Both the position numbers and the translations under genes were made by a program. A stretch of DNA of 49,286 bases. Source: Mycobacterium simiae (GTDB lineage: Bacteria; Actinomycetota; Actinomycetes; Mycobacteriales; Mycobacteriaceae). Of this stretch, positions 25,953 through 35,608 are shown in pieces; position 1 is the first letter of the stretch; the number at the start of each line of letters is the position of its first letter. Below the pieces are notes generated by a model. The model searched no databases. It was not told the origin of the DNA and worked only from the letters and a program-made list of their open reading frames with translations. The stretch lies in contig NZ_VTZN01000014.1 in the NCBI RefSeq assembly GCF_008370645.1, positions 1 through 49,286 of the forward strand. The letters run 5' to 3'.

Positions 25953-26939
25953 TTACGCGGAGGACGATCCCAACGCCGGGCCATCTACGGTTATCACGGG
26001 ATCAGCGCCATGACCCGCCTGGCTACCGGGCATGCCGTTGACCAACCGCACTTCTCGTACCGCGTCGCGCCCACTCAGACCAACCATTGTCGCGGCCTCG
26101 CCCCGGGCCAGCGCCACAGTCGCAGTGATAACCACCGCCACCGCGAGAACCAGCACAATTATTTCCGGGCCACTGGCTGCCAGCGTCTCGCCAAGCACGG
26201 TGATCCCCAACACCGTGGCCACCACGGGCTTTGCCACGATCATCGTCGGTAGCGAGGCGGTTAGCGCCCCAGCGCGAAAAGCCGACTGCTGGAAGATCAT
26301 CCCGGCCAACGCCACCACTAGCCAGGGGTAGAACTCTGGCGCACGCAGCACCGCGCCCAGGTCTTCTTCGGCGACCTCGACAACTCCCTTGGTCAGTACG
26401 GCGAACAGCGCCAGTGATGAACCCGATACCACCGCCAGCAGCACCGCCGCTTGGGGGCGCCCCAACCACACGCGCGCCGCTAGCACACACCCCACCAAAA
26501 TCGGGCCCATGATCGCGCCGACGATGATCCAGGTTCCCAACGATGCGCGCGGGTGGCCCGCTCTGGGGTCGCCGACGATGATGACCACTGCTAAAGCGGC
26601 TGCCAGCACCACGGCCCATAGCCACTCCCAGCGGGTGATCCGGTGATGGGCAAATCGCGCGTACATCGGCAACGCGAACAGCAACGCGGTCACCTGCAGG
26701 GCTGTCACCAGCATCACCGACGCCCACGCCAGGGCCAGGGCTTGCAGGCTGTAGTTGAGGACCGCTGCCATGCCGCCCAACCACCAACGGCCGTCGCGCA
26801 ACGACATGCCGAACAGCGTCAGATGCCCGACCTGTTTGTCGGTGATTTCCTGCGCCGACCGCTGGCGGATTACGTCACCAGCCGCCGATGCCAGCGCCGC
26901 GCACAAGGCGATTACGGCGGCAATCTCGACCTTGGACAT
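25953..26939 (-). CDS. DMT/EamA-like multi-pass membrane protein, copy 1 (Rv2729c family)
   Basis: A 328-residue protein with nine to ten hydrophobic segments, resembling the drug/metabolite transporter superfamily. Key blocks are IRQRSAQEITDKQVGHLTLFGMSLRDGRWWLGG near residues 22-55, LALAWASVMLVTALQVTALLFALPMYARFAHHRITRWEW and, late, FRAGALTASLPTMIVAKPVVATVLGITVLGETL, the duplicated EamA-type end. Transport substrate unknown. The ATG at 26939 follows a strong GGAGGG; a longer frame to 26999 exists. The downstream neighbour on the same strand is a clear paralogue (27251-28153) with the same signatures, so the pair is a tandem duplication. Confidence 0.8.
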   Translation of the reverse strand: MSKVEIAAVIALCAALASAAGDVIRQRSAQEITDKQVGHLTLFGMSLRDGRWWLGGMAAVLNYSLQALALAWASVMLVTALQVTALLFALPMYARFAHHRITRWEWLWAVVLAAALAVVIIVGDPRAGHPRASLGTWIIVGAIMGPILVGCVLAARVWLGRPQAAVLLAVVSGSSLALFAVLTKGVVEVAEEDLGAVLRAPEFYPWLVVALAGMIFQQSAFRAGALTASLPTMIVAKPVVATVLGITVLGETLAASGPEIIVLVLAVAVVITATVALARGEAATMVGLSGRDAVREVRLVNGMPGSQAGHGADPVITVDGPALGSSSA

Positions 26940-27250
26940 GCCCGACCCTCCACATCCCAGCTCGCCACCAGCGTTTCCCCGGGTCAGCCGCAAGTACACC
27001 TGGTGTTCGCTGGTAGTTCACTGACCACTGTATGCGCTGCCCACGCACCCGAACTTGGCCGAGCCCGTAGCAGCTGCGACAAGGGTGCCATCGATCTATC
27101 CGTCTCATGCGGCCGCTTTCCGCCGAACAGTCGATGTTCCCGCCACGCTACCGGGCCAGCGGAAGTCGTCATGGGGGCGCGCTTAACGGCAACCGAACCG
27201 TTATCCGTCGCTGGGGTGATCGCGGGTGCTTCGAGCGGCCGCGACTTTTA
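26940..27250. other. Intergenic region between tandem permease paralogues
   Basis: These 311 bp separate the two paralogous permease genes. Short frames cross it but none has a good ribosome site or family sequence, and no hairpin terminator stands out. Presumably it carries the promoter of copy 1. Confidence 0.5.
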
Positions 27251-28153
27251 TCAAGAGACCATAAGGCGGCCAGCAACATCCAGCTCACTGGCGGGTGCCG
27301 CCATCATAGCGGCCGCGTCGCGAGCCAACGCCAGCGTCGCAACAATCACCACCGCCACCGTCGCGGCCAACGTGACCAACTGCCCCTCACCGGCATGCAG
27401 GACCTCGCCGAGCACGGTGATTCCCAGAACTGACGCGATCACCGGTCTGGCCACGGTTATCGTCGGTAACGAGGCCGTCAGCGAACCGGCCCGCAGCGAC
27501 GATTGCTGAAGCATCAGTCCGATCGACAGGACCACAATCCAGACGTAAAACTCCGGACACCGAAACATCGGCTCGAATCCTTTGCCGAGCTCGGCCACCA
27601 CCCCTTTGGTCAGCACGGTAAATACAGCCAATGACGCCGACGACGCCAACGCCAGCAGGACCGCCGATAACGGACCCGACCAGACCCGGGCACCCACCAC
27701 ACAGAGGATTACCGCCGGGACCAGGACGATGGCAACCATGACCCAGGACGACAGTGGGGCGCGGGCGTAGCCCGCCGTCGGATCACCCGCCAGGACCAAG
27801 ATCGCCACCCCGCCAGCCAGCAGCATCGCCCACGCCAATTCCTTTGCAGTGCACCGACGATGGGTCAGGCGGGCATCGATCGGCAGCGCGAACAGCAAAG
27901 CGGTGGCCTGCAAAGACTGCACTAGCACCACCGAACCCATGGTCAGCGCCACTGCCTGCAGACCGAAACTGCCCAGCGCCGCCAAGCTACCCATCCACCA
28001 CTGGGCATGGCGCAGTGAGAGATGGAACAACGTAACGTGCCCGACTACCTTGTCGGTGACCTGCTGGGCTGAGCGCTGCAGGACCACATAGCCGACGCCT
28101 GCCAGCAACGCAGCGCCCAGTGCCAGCAACGTCGCCACTCCGACATTTGCCAC
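27251..28153 (-). CDS. DMT/EamA-like multi-pass membrane protein, copy 2 (Rv2729c family)
   Basis: A 300-residue paralogue of the preceding gene, with about ten membrane segments. Shared signatures are LQRSAQQVTDKVVGHVTLFHLSLRHAQWWMG, VVLVQSLQATALLFALPIDARLTHRRCTAKELAW, the GDPTAGYARAPLSSW loop, and SLRAGSLTASLPTITVARPVIASVLGITVLGE. The GTG at 28153 has GGAGGG in front of it and gives a length of about 301 residues, the same as I recall for M. tuberculosis Rv2729c; the frame is open to 28375 but without membrane-protein sequence. It could be the direct orthologue, with copy 1 lost or diverged there. Function unknown. Confidence 0.8.
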   Translation of the reverse strand: MANVGVATLLALGAALLAGVGYVVLQRSAQQVTDKVVGHVTLFHLSLRHAQWWMGSLAALGSFGLQAVALTMGSVVLVQSLQATALLFALPIDARLTHRRCTAKELAWAMLLAGGVAILVLAGDPTAGYARAPLSSWVMVAIVLVPAVILCVVGARVWSGPLSAVLLALASSASLAVFTVLTKGVVAELGKGFEPMFRCPEFYVWIVVLSIGLMLQQSSLRAGSLTASLPTITVARPVIASVLGITVLGEVLHAGEGQLVTLAATVAVVIVATLALARDAAAMMAAPASELDVAGRLMVS

Positions 28154-28520
28154 GGTGAGCTCCCTCCGACGGCCGCCCGATAACTGGCAGATGAACGATT
28201 GGTTACGCCGTTGCTGTTTAATAATGGCTGTTGTGCGCTTGATCACAAAGTGACCCTTTGTCGAAAACGGTGCCAGGGCCCAGGGAGATCCACAGGGACC
28301 CAACCTCGACCAGCTGTACGCCTGGTGGTCGAAGAAGCACTGGTGATAGGAAGGCGGCCACGCACAGCCTCGCAAGCTGCTTCAATACTGTTAGAACCGG
28401 TCGCAAAGTCAGGTGACGGCTTATGGCCCCATCAGACAACCGACTGTACGGGTGCCGCTTCGCGCGGCAGGCGCGCGGATATCGACCGCGCGAAGGGTGC
28501 AAAAGGCAGGTGACAAGCGC
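28154..28520. other. Divergent intergenic region before the DUF349 gene
   Basis: These 367 bp lie between the divergent permease copy 2 and the DUF349 gene. A relatively A/T-rich stretch around 28205-28270 could hold promoters for both. No gene or hairpin is convincing, and I cannot assign promoter elements with confidence. Confidence 0.45.
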
Positions 28521-29873
28521 ATGAAGGCGGATGAGTCCCAGGGCAACGATCTGCACCCACCGCTTCCGGGACCGATTCCAGGACCGGTGCCCCGGCCCGG
28601 ACCGCGGCCGGGTCCGCGGCCGATGTCGCGGCCTGCCGGCCACCCGGTCGCAACTCCCCCACCCAGCGATCCGCACCGCTTCGGACGTGTTGACGACGAC
28701 GGCACGGTGTGGCTGATCACATCGGCCGGCGAACGCATCGTCGGCTCTTGGCAGGCCGGCGACCCGGAGGCGGCATTCGCGCATTTCGGCAGACGATTCG
28801 ATGACCTGAGCACCGAAGTCACCCTGATGGAAGAGCGGCTGGCGTCCGGTACCGGCGATGCTCGCAAGATTAAAGCCAACGCGATAGCCCTGGCCGAAAC
28901 ATTGCTGACAGCGTGCGTGCTTGGCGATATCGATGCTCTGACGCAGAGATTGACCGGCCTTCGCGAGCAGGCCGACGCTGTGGCCGCCGCGGATCGCTCC
29001 AGACGCGAAGAGCACCGAGCCGCGCAGACCACGCGCAAGGAGGCATTGGCCGTCGAAGCTGAGGAGCTGGCGGCCAACTCAACCCAGTGGAAGGTCGCCG
29101 GCGACCGGATGCGGGCCATCCTCGACGAATGGAAGACGATCACCGGTCTGGACCGCAAGGTCGACGACGCGCTGTGGAAGCGGTACTCGGCAGCGCGGGA
29201 GACCTTTAACCGTAGACGTGGATCCCACTTCGCGGAACTCGACCGGGAGCGCACTGGTGTCCGGCAGACCAAAGAACGGCTCTGCGAACGCGCCGAGGAA
29301 TTGTCCGACTCGACGGACTGGACCGCCACCAGTACGGAGTTCCGGAAGTTGCTCACCGACTGGAAGGCCGCGGGACGAGCCAGCAGGGATGTCGACGACG
29401 CCTTGTGGCGGCGTTTCAAAGCCGCGCAAGACTGCTTCTTTTCCGCCCGCAATGCCGCGACAGCGGAAAAAGATGCCGAGTTGCGGGCCAATGCCGCCGC
29501 CAAAGAAGCGCTGCTGGCCCAGGCAGAATCACTCGACACCACTAATCACGACGCTGCCAGAACGACGCTGCGCACGATCACCGAGAAGTGGGACGCGATC
29601 GGGCGAGTGCCGCGGGAACGGTCCGCCGAGTTGGAGCGCCGGCTGCGCGCGGTCGAAAAGAAAGTACGTGATAGCGGCGAATCGGATTGGTCGGATCCCC
29701 AGGCTCAAGCCCGCGCCGAGCAATTCCGCTCCCGTGCAGAGCAGTTCGAGCAGCAGGCCGCGAAGGCGGCCGCAGCTGGCAAGACCAAGGAAGCCGCTGA
29801 GGCCAATGCGAACGCCGAACAATGGCGGCAGTGGGCCGACGCTGCAGCCCACGCACTAACTCGTAGGTCCTAG
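28521..29873 (+). CDS. DUF349 repeat protein (Rv2731-like)
   Basis: A 450-residue, Ala/Arg-rich soluble protein. A Pro-rich N-terminus ([19 protein letters not shown]) is followed by a conserved [31 protein letters not shown] block and then three helical DUF349-type units: [21 protein letters not shown]...[41 protein letters not shown]...[17 protein letters not shown], and [20 protein letters not shown]. The C-terminus is a long coiled coil ([23 protein letters not shown]). Function unknown. The ATG at 28521 gives [14 protein letters not shown]. The stop overlaps the stop of the convergent membrane gene by 4 bp. Confidence 0.83.
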   Translation: MKADESQGNDLHPPLPGPIPGPVPRPGPRPGPRPMSRPAGHPVATPPPSDPHRFGRVDDDGTVWLITSAGERIVGSWQAGDPEAAFAHFGRRFDDLSTEVTLMEERLASGTGDARKIKANAIALAETLLTACVLGDIDALTQRLTGLREQADAVAAADRSRREEHRAAQTTRKEALAVEAEELAANSTQWKVAGDRMRAILDEWKTITGLDRKVDDALWKRYSAARETFNRRRGSHFAELDRERTGVRQTKERLCERAEELSDSTDWTATSTEFRKLLTDWKAAGRASRDVDDALWRRFKAAQDCFFSARNAATAEKDAELRANAAAKEALLAQAESLDTTNHDAARTTLRTITEKWDAIGRVPRERSAELERRLRAVEKKVRDSGESDWSDPQAQARAEQFRSRAEQFEQQAAKAAAAGKTKEAAEANANAEQWRQWADAAAHALTRRS

Positions 29874-30466
29874 CGGGCCCCATCGGTGGCGGCAGAGCCG
29901 TCGCGTGGCGCGTCAGGATTGTCCACGCTGTCCAACAAGGTTTTGGATTGTTGCTCTGCAGCGTAGCGGCGACGCTGTTCCTCCGCGGCGAGTTGCACGA
30001 TGGTGCGCTGCCATACCACGCGGGCCCAGTGGAATGTCAGCAGCATCACGGTGATCCACGAGACGACGAGCCCGATCCCCGGACCGGGGTGCCCGGCGGC
30101 CACGGTCTGGCGTGACCAAACAGCCAACAGCCCGGTGGCACTGGCCAGCGCCGAGCCCGCCAACGCCGTCCAGGCCAACGCCCACCGGCGAGTCATCAGT
30201 GCCAGCATGGAGAAGCCGACCCCGAAAATCAGCGCCAACCAGGCAAAAACCCGCGAGGGTAGGGCCACCGCGGCGGCGGCAGCGCCATGGCTGCTGAACA
30301 GCACGTCCCATCCCCGCACGCTGCCGGTGTGCGGCAAGATGAACGATCCGAGCAGAACAAACACCAGGATCGCAACGATGAACGCTCTGATGCCTGGCTC
30401 TATCGCGCCGGCAACCCGGCGCTCCGCCGCTTCAATCTCGGACCGGTAGGCGTCGAAATCGGCCAT
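29870..30466 (-). CDS. Four-helix membrane protein (Rv2732c-like)
   Basis: A 198-residue protein with an N-terminal amphipathic segment ([26 protein letters not shown]) and four membrane helices ([84 protein letters not shown]). A charged coiled C-terminal tail follows. I do not recognise a family beyond the conserved mycobacterial gene. In mycobacteria it sits directly next to miaB; here it lies 14 bp downstream of miaB on the same strand, so it is probably cotranscribed. The ATG at 30466 was chosen over an upstream in-frame start at 30502, which would overlap miaB. Confidence 0.78.
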   Translation of the reverse strand: MADFDAYRSEIEAAERRVAGAIEPGIRAFIVAILVFVLLGSFILPHTGSVRGWDVLFSSHGAAAAAVALPSRVFAWLALIFGVGFSMLALMTRRWALAWTALAGSALASATGLLAVWSRQTVAAGHPGPGIGLVVSWITVMLLTFHWARVVWQRTIVQLAAEEQRRRYAAEQQSKTLLDSVDNPDAPRDGSAATDGAR

Positions 30467-30480
30467 GTCAACTTCTCCGT

Positions 30481-32037
30481 TCACTGGACCATAGTTCGGC
30501 ACCCGATTGGTTCCGGCGCGACGTCGGGCCGCCCGAAACCCGGCATGCCCAGGCCGACACCAGGCGACCGCTGTGCGGCGGCATGAGCGTCGCCGGCGCG
30601 GGTACGGCGATGGGTCAGAATGTCAGCGTCAGCGATGAGATGGTGCGGAGCCGCGTCGGTGATCGTGGTGGTAAGGACGTCGCCGGGTCGCACCTGCTGG
30701 TCACCCGCACGGAAATGAACCAACCGTCCGTCACGTGCTCGTCCGCTCATCCGCGAGGTGCGGATGTCCTTGCGTCCTTCACCAGTAGCAACCAGCACCT
30801 CGACGGTCTGCCCGACGACGGCTCTGTTTCCCTGCAGCGAGATCTGCTCCTGCAGCTCGATCAGCCGTTCATAACGTTCCTGCACAACGGCTTTGGGCAA
30901 CTGCCCATCGAGTTCGGCGGCCGGCGTGCCAGGGCGTTTGGAGTACTGGAAGGTGAACGCGGCCGCGAATCGAGCCTGGCGCACCACGTCGAGGGTGGCC
31001 GCGAAGTCCTCCTCGGTCTCACCGGGGAATCCCACGATCAGGTCGGTGGTGATGGCGGCTTGCGGCATCGCGGCGCGAACCCGCTCGATGATGCCGAGGT
31101 AGCGCTCGGCACGGTAGGACCGCCGCATCGCCCGCAAAACCCGGTCCGAGCCGGATTGCAGCGGCATGTGCAGCGCAGGACAGACGTTGGGTGTCTGCGC
31201 CATCGCCTCGATCACGTCGTCGGTGAACTCGGCGGGATGCGGGGAGGTGAACCGGACCCGTTCGAGTCCTGGCATACGCCCACAGGCGCGCAGCAGCTCG
31301 GCGAAGGCGCCCCGATTGCGGGGTTGTGCGGGGTCGGCGAACGACACCCCATAGGCGTTGACGTTTTGGCCCAGCAAAGTGACTTCGAGCACACCAGTAT
31401 CCACCAGCGATTGAACCTCGGCCAGGATGTCGGCCGGGCTGCGGTCGATCTCTTTGCCTCGCAGCGACGGAACAATGCAGAAGGTACAGCTGTTGTTGCA
31501 CCCAACGGAGATGGAAACCCAAGCGGCATAAGCGGATTCGCGGACAGTTGGCAGCGATGACGGAAATTGCCGCAGCGACTCGGCGATTTCGACCTGAGCG
31601 ACTTTGTTGTGCCGAGCCCGCTCGAGCAACGTAGGTAGCGACCCCAGGTTGTGGGTGCCGAAGACGACATCGACCCAGGGCGCCCTGCGCAGCACGGCGT
31701 CGCGATCCTTTTGGGCCAGGCAACCGCCGACTGCAATTTGCATGTCCGGGTTGGCCCGCTTGCGCGGAGCCAGGTGGCTGAGGTTGCCGTACAGCTTGTT
31801 GTCGGCGTTCTCGCGCACCGCGCAGGTGTTGAAGACCACAACATCGGCGTCTTCAACACCTGAGCCCTCAGCCGCACGCCGGTAGCCGGCGGCTTCCAGC
31901 ACACCCGCCAACCGCTCGGAGTCGTGCACGTTCATCTGGCACCCGTAGGTGCGTACTTGATAGGTGCGCGCCGCTGCGGGCGCGGCGATTTTGGCCCTGT
32001 CCGGAGCCTCGGCGTGTTGCGCCACCGTCGAAGTCAC
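30481..32037 (-). CDS. miaB: tRNA methylthiotransferase MiaB
   Basis: Radical-SAM enzyme that adds the methylthio group to i6A37 of tRNA; 518 residues. The order is UPF0004 domain ([23 protein letters not shown] with the first cluster Cys, further Cys in [16 protein letters not shown] and GGCLAQ), the radical-SAM core with CxxxCxxC (GCNNSCTFC), and a C-terminal TRAM domain ([33 protein letters not shown]). The GTG at 32037 gives [16 protein letters not shown], close to the M. tuberculosis start region; the frame remains open to 32286 but without similarity. It acts on the product of MiaA, encoded 5 kb away in this window. Confidence 0.95.
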   Translation of the reverse strand: MTSTVAQHAEAPDRAKIAAPAAARTYQVRTYGCQMNVHDSERLAGVLEAAGYRRAAEGSGVEDADVVVFNTCAVRENADNKLYGNLSHLAPRKRANPDMQIAVGGCLAQKDRDAVLRRAPWVDVVFGTHNLGSLPTLLERARHNKVAQVEIAESLRQFPSSLPTVRESAYAAWVSISVGCNNSCTFCIVPSLRGKEIDRSPADILAEVQSLVDTGVLEVTLLGQNVNAYGVSFADPAQPRNRGAFAELLRACGRMPGLERVRFTSPHPAEFTDDVIEAMAQTPNVCPALHMPLQSGSDRVLRAMRRSYRAERYLGIIERVRAAMPQAAITTDLIVGFPGETEEDFAATLDVVRQARFAAAFTFQYSKRPGTPAAELDGQLPKAVVQERYERLIELQEQISLQGNRAVVGQTVEVLVATGEGRKDIRTSRMSGRARDGRLVHFRAGDQQVRPGDVLTTTITDAAPHHLIADADILTHRRTRAGDAHAAAQRSPGVGLGMPGFGRPDVAPEPIGCRTMVQ

Positions 32038-32080
32038 GGGGCCATGGTACGGCGACCGGCCGGTCCGCGCTGCGACCCGC

Positions 32081-32602
32081 CTAGACCCGCCGGCGCTCCC
32101 GTTCGGCGGCCAACTCAGCGACGACCACCTCACACGCCACCGTCTGGCTGTACCCGCGGCGGGCCAGCATCCCCACCAGCCGGCGGCTGACCCGAGTTTC
32201 GTCGTCGCCCAGCGACTCACGCCGCAACCTGACCCGTACCAACTGCTCGGCCCGCGCTCGCTCGGCACCGGCATCGATTCCGGCAAGCGCCGCAGTGATC
32301 ACGTCGTTGTCGACACCCTTGGTATGTAACTCGGCGGCTAACACGCGCTTGCTCTTTCCCGCGTTGGTTCGCCGGGACTGCACCCAGTGTTCGGCGAAAT
32401 CGGCGTCGTCCACCAGGCCGACAGCCGCCAGCCGATCCAGCACCCGGTTGCTGGTCTCGTCGGGGTATCCGCGTTTCGCAAGCTGGCCAGCCAACTCGGC
32501 CCTGGTCCGTCCTCGCGCGGTGAGCAGGCGCAGGCACAACGCCCGCGCCTGCTCCTCGCGGGAGGGCTCAGAAGTCGAGGGGGGCGGGCAAGACATCGCC
32601 AT
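32081..32602 (-). CDS. recX: RecA regulator RecX
   Basis: A 173-residue RecX protein that binds RecA filaments and inhibits strand exchange. The tandem three-helix repeats are visible: [71 protein letters not shown] and [23 protein letters not shown]. The ATG at 32602 gives [12 protein letters not shown], aligned to the M. tuberculosis N-terminus, and makes a 35-bp overlap with the end of recA. That is the overlap I recall for M. tuberculosis. Other in-frame ATGs lie at 32614 and 32596. It is translated from the recA transcript, so SOS-controlled. Confidence 0.93.
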   Translation of the reverse strand: MAMSCPPPSTSEPSREEQARALCLRLLTARGRTRAELAGQLAKRGYPDETSNRVLDRLAAVGLVDDADFAEHWVQSRRTNAGKSKRVLAAELHTKGVDNDVITAALAGIDAGAERARAEQLVRVRLRRESLGDDETRVSRRLVGMLARRGYSQTVACEVVVAELAAERERRRV

Positions 32603-34724
32603 TTGCGGGGTCATCGGTCACCACTGCGCCAATGCCAAGCTTTTCCTTGATCTTCTTCTCGATCTCGTTAGCCACGTCGGCGTTCTCCATCAAGAAGTTG
32701 CGGGCATTCTCCTTGCCCTGGCCCAGCTGCTCACCCTCGTAGGTGAACCAGGCCCCGGACTTGCGGATAAAGCCCTGGTCCACGCCCATATCGATCAGCG
32801 AGCCCTCTCTGCTGATGCCCTTGCCGTAGAGAATGTCGAACTCGGCCTGCTTGAACGGCGGCGACACCTTGTTCTTGACGATCTTGACCCGGGTGCGGTT
32901 GCCGACCGCGTTGGTGCCGTCCTTGAGCGTCTCGATCCGCCGGACGTCCATGCGGACCGAGGCGTAGAACTTCAGCGCCTTTCCGCCGGTTGTCGTCTCG
33001 GGTGAATTGTGCACCATCACTCCGTCCGCAAAATAATTGTGCGACCCCTCGACCTCGATATCGAAGCGACTCATGATGGGGTAATCATTCTTTGATTCAA
33101 TCTCGGTGACACGAGCCGGCATTAGTTCCATCGTTGGTTCAACGAACTGTGGCGTCACTATGCTGCGGCCATGAAACCGCGGTAATAGCTTGTACGCCAT
33201 GCATGGCGCCATGTAGGGCGCCACTAGTTGCTGAAACTTCGCAGTAGCTGCGGTAGAAAACACCAAGACTGCCTTGGCGGCCGCGCCGGCCTTCCGAAGT
33301 CGCAGATCGAGGCCGTGGGTGTCGTGCAGATAGTCACGAAGCCGCACTTGCGAACCTTCGCTCATCGCCTCAACACAGATCTCGATTCGCCCACTTCCCC
33401 CTTGTGTGCGCTGTTGCAGGCCCTTGGAGCGGAGGCTAAATGAACCGTCGTCCATGTACCAGATCGCTAACGACAATGGGGTGAGCCCCTTGAGGTATTC
33501 CTCGGAGAGGAACTTCTTTCCATCTCCCAAATACACCGCGCTTCGCAATTCATGGAGTTCCGCGAGCGGGGAGAAGTCGACGAACACTGCGCCTTTGCCG
33601 TTAACGGTGCGACTGTGCGAGATGTTTCCCAGCAGAGAGACTTTCCAATCAAGATAGGCCGACTGCTGCGCTCCGTGTCCGATGCGGAGCCGCGCGCTCT
33701 CGGAATCCTGTCGAACTGGCGGGGATAGACAACCATCGCCCATCAGCGAACCCAGCACAACTTCCCACTGCTGATCACTGAGCAGACGCGGCTGTGCCAA
33801 CATCACTCGATCGCCGACATCTATGTCTTCAGCTTCGCGCCAGCCAACAGGGGTTCGAATGAGATGGTTGCGAGTCATCGCCAGGCTGGCATGCCCACGT
33901 CCCGTCCCGCTTCCTGCTCGATCAACCTTGAAGTGCAGGAACTCTTCCGTTTTCCCGTTGTTAAACCAATTGGTGACCCTGCGCGGCACAATTTGTCCGG
34001 ATTCGAAGTCGTATGACAAGACCTCGACGTCCATCTTTTGATTCACAATCTTGCCGAGCTTCTCAGTCGATCCGTCGGCCAGGATGACGTTGGTGTACCA
34101 GGACCCACATCCGAACATCACCCCGATCTTGTCCCGGAGCTGGTTGATGAAGATCGCCGTGGTTCCCGAATTATTCAGTGCACCAGTCATTTTCCGCAGC
34201 GCCTGGCTCATCAACCGGGCCTGCAGGCCGACGTGGCTGTCCCCCATCTCGCCTTCGAGTTCCGCGCGCGGCACCAGCGCGGCCACCGAGTCGATGACCA
34301 CGATGTCGAGCGCGCCCGAGCGGATCAGCATGTCGGCGATCTCGAGTGCCTGTTCGCCGGTGTCCGGCTGGCTGACCAGCAGAGAATCGGTATCCACACC
34401 GAGCTTTTTGGCATATTCGGGATCCAGCGCGTGCTCGGCGTCGATGAACGCCGCGACACCGCCGGCGGCCTGGGCGTTGGCCACCGCGTGCAGTGCCACG
34501 GTGGTCTTACCCGAGGATTCCGGGCCGTATATCTCCACCACCCGGCCACGCGGCAGGCCGCCGATGCCCAGGGCGACATCCAGGGCGATGGACCCGGTCG
34601 GAATGACTGAAATCGGCTGACGCACCTCGTCGCCGAGGCGCATCACCGAGCCTTTGCCATAACTCTTCTCGATCTGGGCCATCGCCAGTTCGAGAGCTTT
34701 CTCACGGTCGGGGACTTGCGCCAT
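32568..34724 (-). CDS. recA: Recombinase RecA with in-frame intein
   Basis: Precursor of 718 residues: N-extein 1-205, intein 206-573, C-extein 574-718. The spliced protein would be 350 residues, the normal mycobacterial RecA length. Extein motifs are Walker A GPESSGKT (67-74), the Walker B region [14 protein letters not shown], the L1/L2 loops and the C-terminal [32 protein letters not shown]. RecA pairs homologous DNA and triggers LexA self-cleavage. The ATG at 34724 gives [21 protein letters not shown]. Two promoters are recognisable upstream, one with an SOS box. recX overlaps the 3' end. Function depends on protein splicing, for which all end residues are present. Confidence 0.97.
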   Translation of the reverse strand: MAQVPDREKALELAMAQIEKSYGKGSVMRLGDEVRQPISVIPTGSIALDVALGIGGLPRGRVVEIYGPESSGKTTVALHAVANAQAAGGVAAFIDAEHALDPEYAKKLGVDTDSLLVSQPDTGEQALEIADMLIRSGALDIVVIDSVAALVPRAELEGEMGDSHVGLQARLMSQALRKMTGALNNSGTTAIFINQLRDKIGVMFGCGSWYTNVILADGSTEKLGKIVNQKMDVEVLSYDFESGQIVPRRVTNWFNNGKTEEFLHFKVDRAGSGTGRGHASLAMTRNHLIRTPVGWREAEDIDVGDRVMLAQPRLLSDQQWEVVLGSLMGDGCLSPPVRQDSESARLRIGHGAQQSAYLDWKVSLLGNISHSRTVNGKGAVFVDFSPLAELHELRSAVYLGDGKKFLSEEYLKGLTPLSLAIWYMDDGSFSLRSKGLQQRTQGGSGRIEICVEAMSEGSQVRLRDYLHDTHGLDLRLRKAGAAAKAVLVFSTAATAKFQQLVAPYMAPCMAYKLLPRFHGRSIVTPQFVEPTMELMPARVTEIESKNDYPIMSRFDIEVEGSHNYFADGVMVHNSPETTTGGKALKFYASVRMDVRRIETLKDGTNAVGNRTRVKIVKNKVSPPFKQAEFDILYGKGISREGSLIDMGVDQGFIRKSGAWFTYEGEQLGQGKENARNFLMENADVANEIEKKIKEKLGIGAVVTDDPANGDVLPAPLDF
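33006..34109 (-). mobile_element. RecA intein with LAGLIDADG homing-endonuclease domain
   Basis: A 368-residue intein inserted after Phe-Gly (residue 205) of RecA. The first residue is Cys206 and the end is VMVHN followed by Ser of the C-extein, so both nucleophiles and the terminal His-Asn needed for splicing are intact. Block B is seen in RNHLIRTP. Two dodecapeptide motifs ([10 protein letters not shown] and [11 protein letters not shown]) mark a LAGLIDADG endonuclease, both with the acidic catalytic residues. Sequence and site resemble the M. leprae RecA intein. The M. tuberculosis intein is unrelated in sequence and sits downstream, in the VKNK/SPPFK region, which is uninterrupted here. 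Confidence 0.93.
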
Positions 34725-34778
34725 GGTGCCTCTCCTATAGTCGGTGTTCGGTTGACCGGTATCGGTCGGTTGGCTGTG

Positions 34779-34801
34779 ACACTAGAGAAGGCCACCGACA
34801 A
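34779..34801 (-). promoter_or_regulatory. recA promoter P1 (LexA-independent damage promoter, RecA_NDp type)
   Basis: On the minus strand TTGTCGG (34801-34795) and TAGTGT (34784-34779) reproduce the mycobacterial RecA_NDp pattern, the class of damage promoters activated by PafBC independently of LexA. It lies 55 bp before the recA ATG. Confidence 0.75.
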
Positions 34802-34824
34802 GTCGACATCTCCGAATGCCCACC

Positions 34825-34852
34825 ACAGTAGCCGAACATCTGTTCGACTCAA
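34825..34852 (-). promoter_or_regulatory. recA promoter P2 with SOS box
   Basis: On the minus strand TTGAGT (34852-34847), a 16-bp spacer and TACTGT (34830-34825) form a promoter. The LexA box TCGAACAGATGTTCGG (34847-34832) fills the spacer, so LexA would occlude it. It matches the M. tuberculosis recA P2 as I recall it. The FhuF-like gene on the plus strand starts 48 bp from the box and may share it. Confidence 0.82.
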
Positions 34853-34894
34853 GTTGACACGCCGGACGCGGCATTATCAGCTACCGAAGAACAC

Positions 34895-35326
34895 ATGGAC
34901 ATCTCCGCGGAATTATCCGAAATATCCTCGTATGGTGGCTTTTTCGCGTGGACCGGACGCGGCGCGGCAGCCGGATGGCATCCGGTCAGCCAGTCGTACG
35001 CCGCTGGCTTCGCGGACTTGATCGACGCAACCGTCCAGCACTACCGCACCGAGCCGCGGGTCGGCGCCTCCCTGGTCCACCTCGGCCACGCGGCCCGGCT
35101 GTGGTCGCCCGTGCTCGCGTGCGTGTTGGGTCACGGCATGGTGCCGGACCTGAGCGAGCTGCAGCGCGCCGACGACGCGGCGCAGCTCAGGCTGCCCGAA
35201 CCCGTCGGCGAGCGCGTCTCGCCGTCCCCAGAGCGCGTGCTCACCGGACTGGGCTTCAGGCGTCGCAGCTGTTGCCTCTGCTACCGCGCGCCTGCCGGAT
35301 CGAAATGCGGCGACTGCCCGCTCTAG
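34895..35326 (+). CDS. FhuF-type (2Fe-2S)-binding protein
   Basis: A 143-residue protein whose C-terminus carries the ferric-siderophore-reductase (FhuF) cluster motif: Cys126-Cys127, then ten residues, Cys138-x2-Cys141, in RRRSCCLCYRAPAGSKCGDCPL. An extra Cys129 lies inside. FhuF proteins of about 260 residues reduce iron in hydroxamate siderophores; shorter actinobacterial members exist. The ATG at 34895 starts close to the recA control region. The 3' neighbour DUF3046 is convergent. From memory, M. tuberculosis has only a short Cys-rich gene (Rv2737A) here, perhaps a remnant of this gene. Regulation by the adjacent SOS box is possible but not shown. A role in iron release is inference. Confidence 0.72.
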   Translation: MDISAELSEISSYGGFFAWTGRGAAAGWHPVSQSYAAGFADLIDATVQHYRTEPRVGASLVHLGHAARLWSPVLACVLGHGMVPDLSELQRADDAAQLRLPEPVGERVSPSPERVLTGLGFRRRSCCLCYRAPAGSKCGDCPL

Positions 35327-35391
35327 CGTGCGCTGACGGTGACGACACGCCGCGCGGGATCGCCCTGGGTGCACGTTCGATCCGAGCAATA

Positions 35392-35598
35392 TCACCACTG
35401 ATCGCGCGGAACGTCGAAGTCCGCACACAGCGCCCGCCACACGTCACGGGGGTCGACTCCGTCCTCGATCGCCTGGGCTGCGGTACGGCCACCGAAGCCG
35501 CTCAACACGTGGTCCACCAGCACCGAGGCGCCGTAAGCAACGCCGAATCGAAGGGTGACCCGATCGTGGAACTCCGTTCGCCGCACGCCAGCCAACAT
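35392..35598 (-). CDS. DUF3046 small protein (Rv2738c-like)
   Basis: A 68-residue protein of the DUF3046 family, conserved near recA in actinobacteria. The conserved stretch is VRRTEFHDRVTLRFG, then YGASVLVDHVLSGFGGRTAAQAIEDGVDPRDVWRALCADFDVP. Function unknown. The ATG at 35598 gives the same length as the M. tuberculosis protein; a GTG at 35586 directly before RRTEFHDR is an alternative. It follows the glycosyltransferase stop by 10 bp and is probably cotranscribed with it. Confidence 0.83.
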   Translation of the reverse strand: MLAGVRRTEFHDRVTLRFGVAYGASVLVDHVLSGFGGRTAAQAIEDGVDPRDVWRALCADFDVPRDQW

Positions 35599-35608
35599 AC
35601 CCAGCCAG

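Noticed and set aside
28421..29542. Minus-strand frame of 373 codons antisense to the DUF349 gene
   Set aside because: Ser/Ala/Arg-rich shadow of a charged helical protein; no recognisable domain.
32568..34724. Assignment of the window to M. tuberculosis itself
   Set aside because: The intein type and site, the absence of PE_PGRS47, pspN, Rv2750 and hsdM/hsdS, and the extra tspO-like and FhuF-like genes exclude it; the exact species cannot be named from sequence reading alone.
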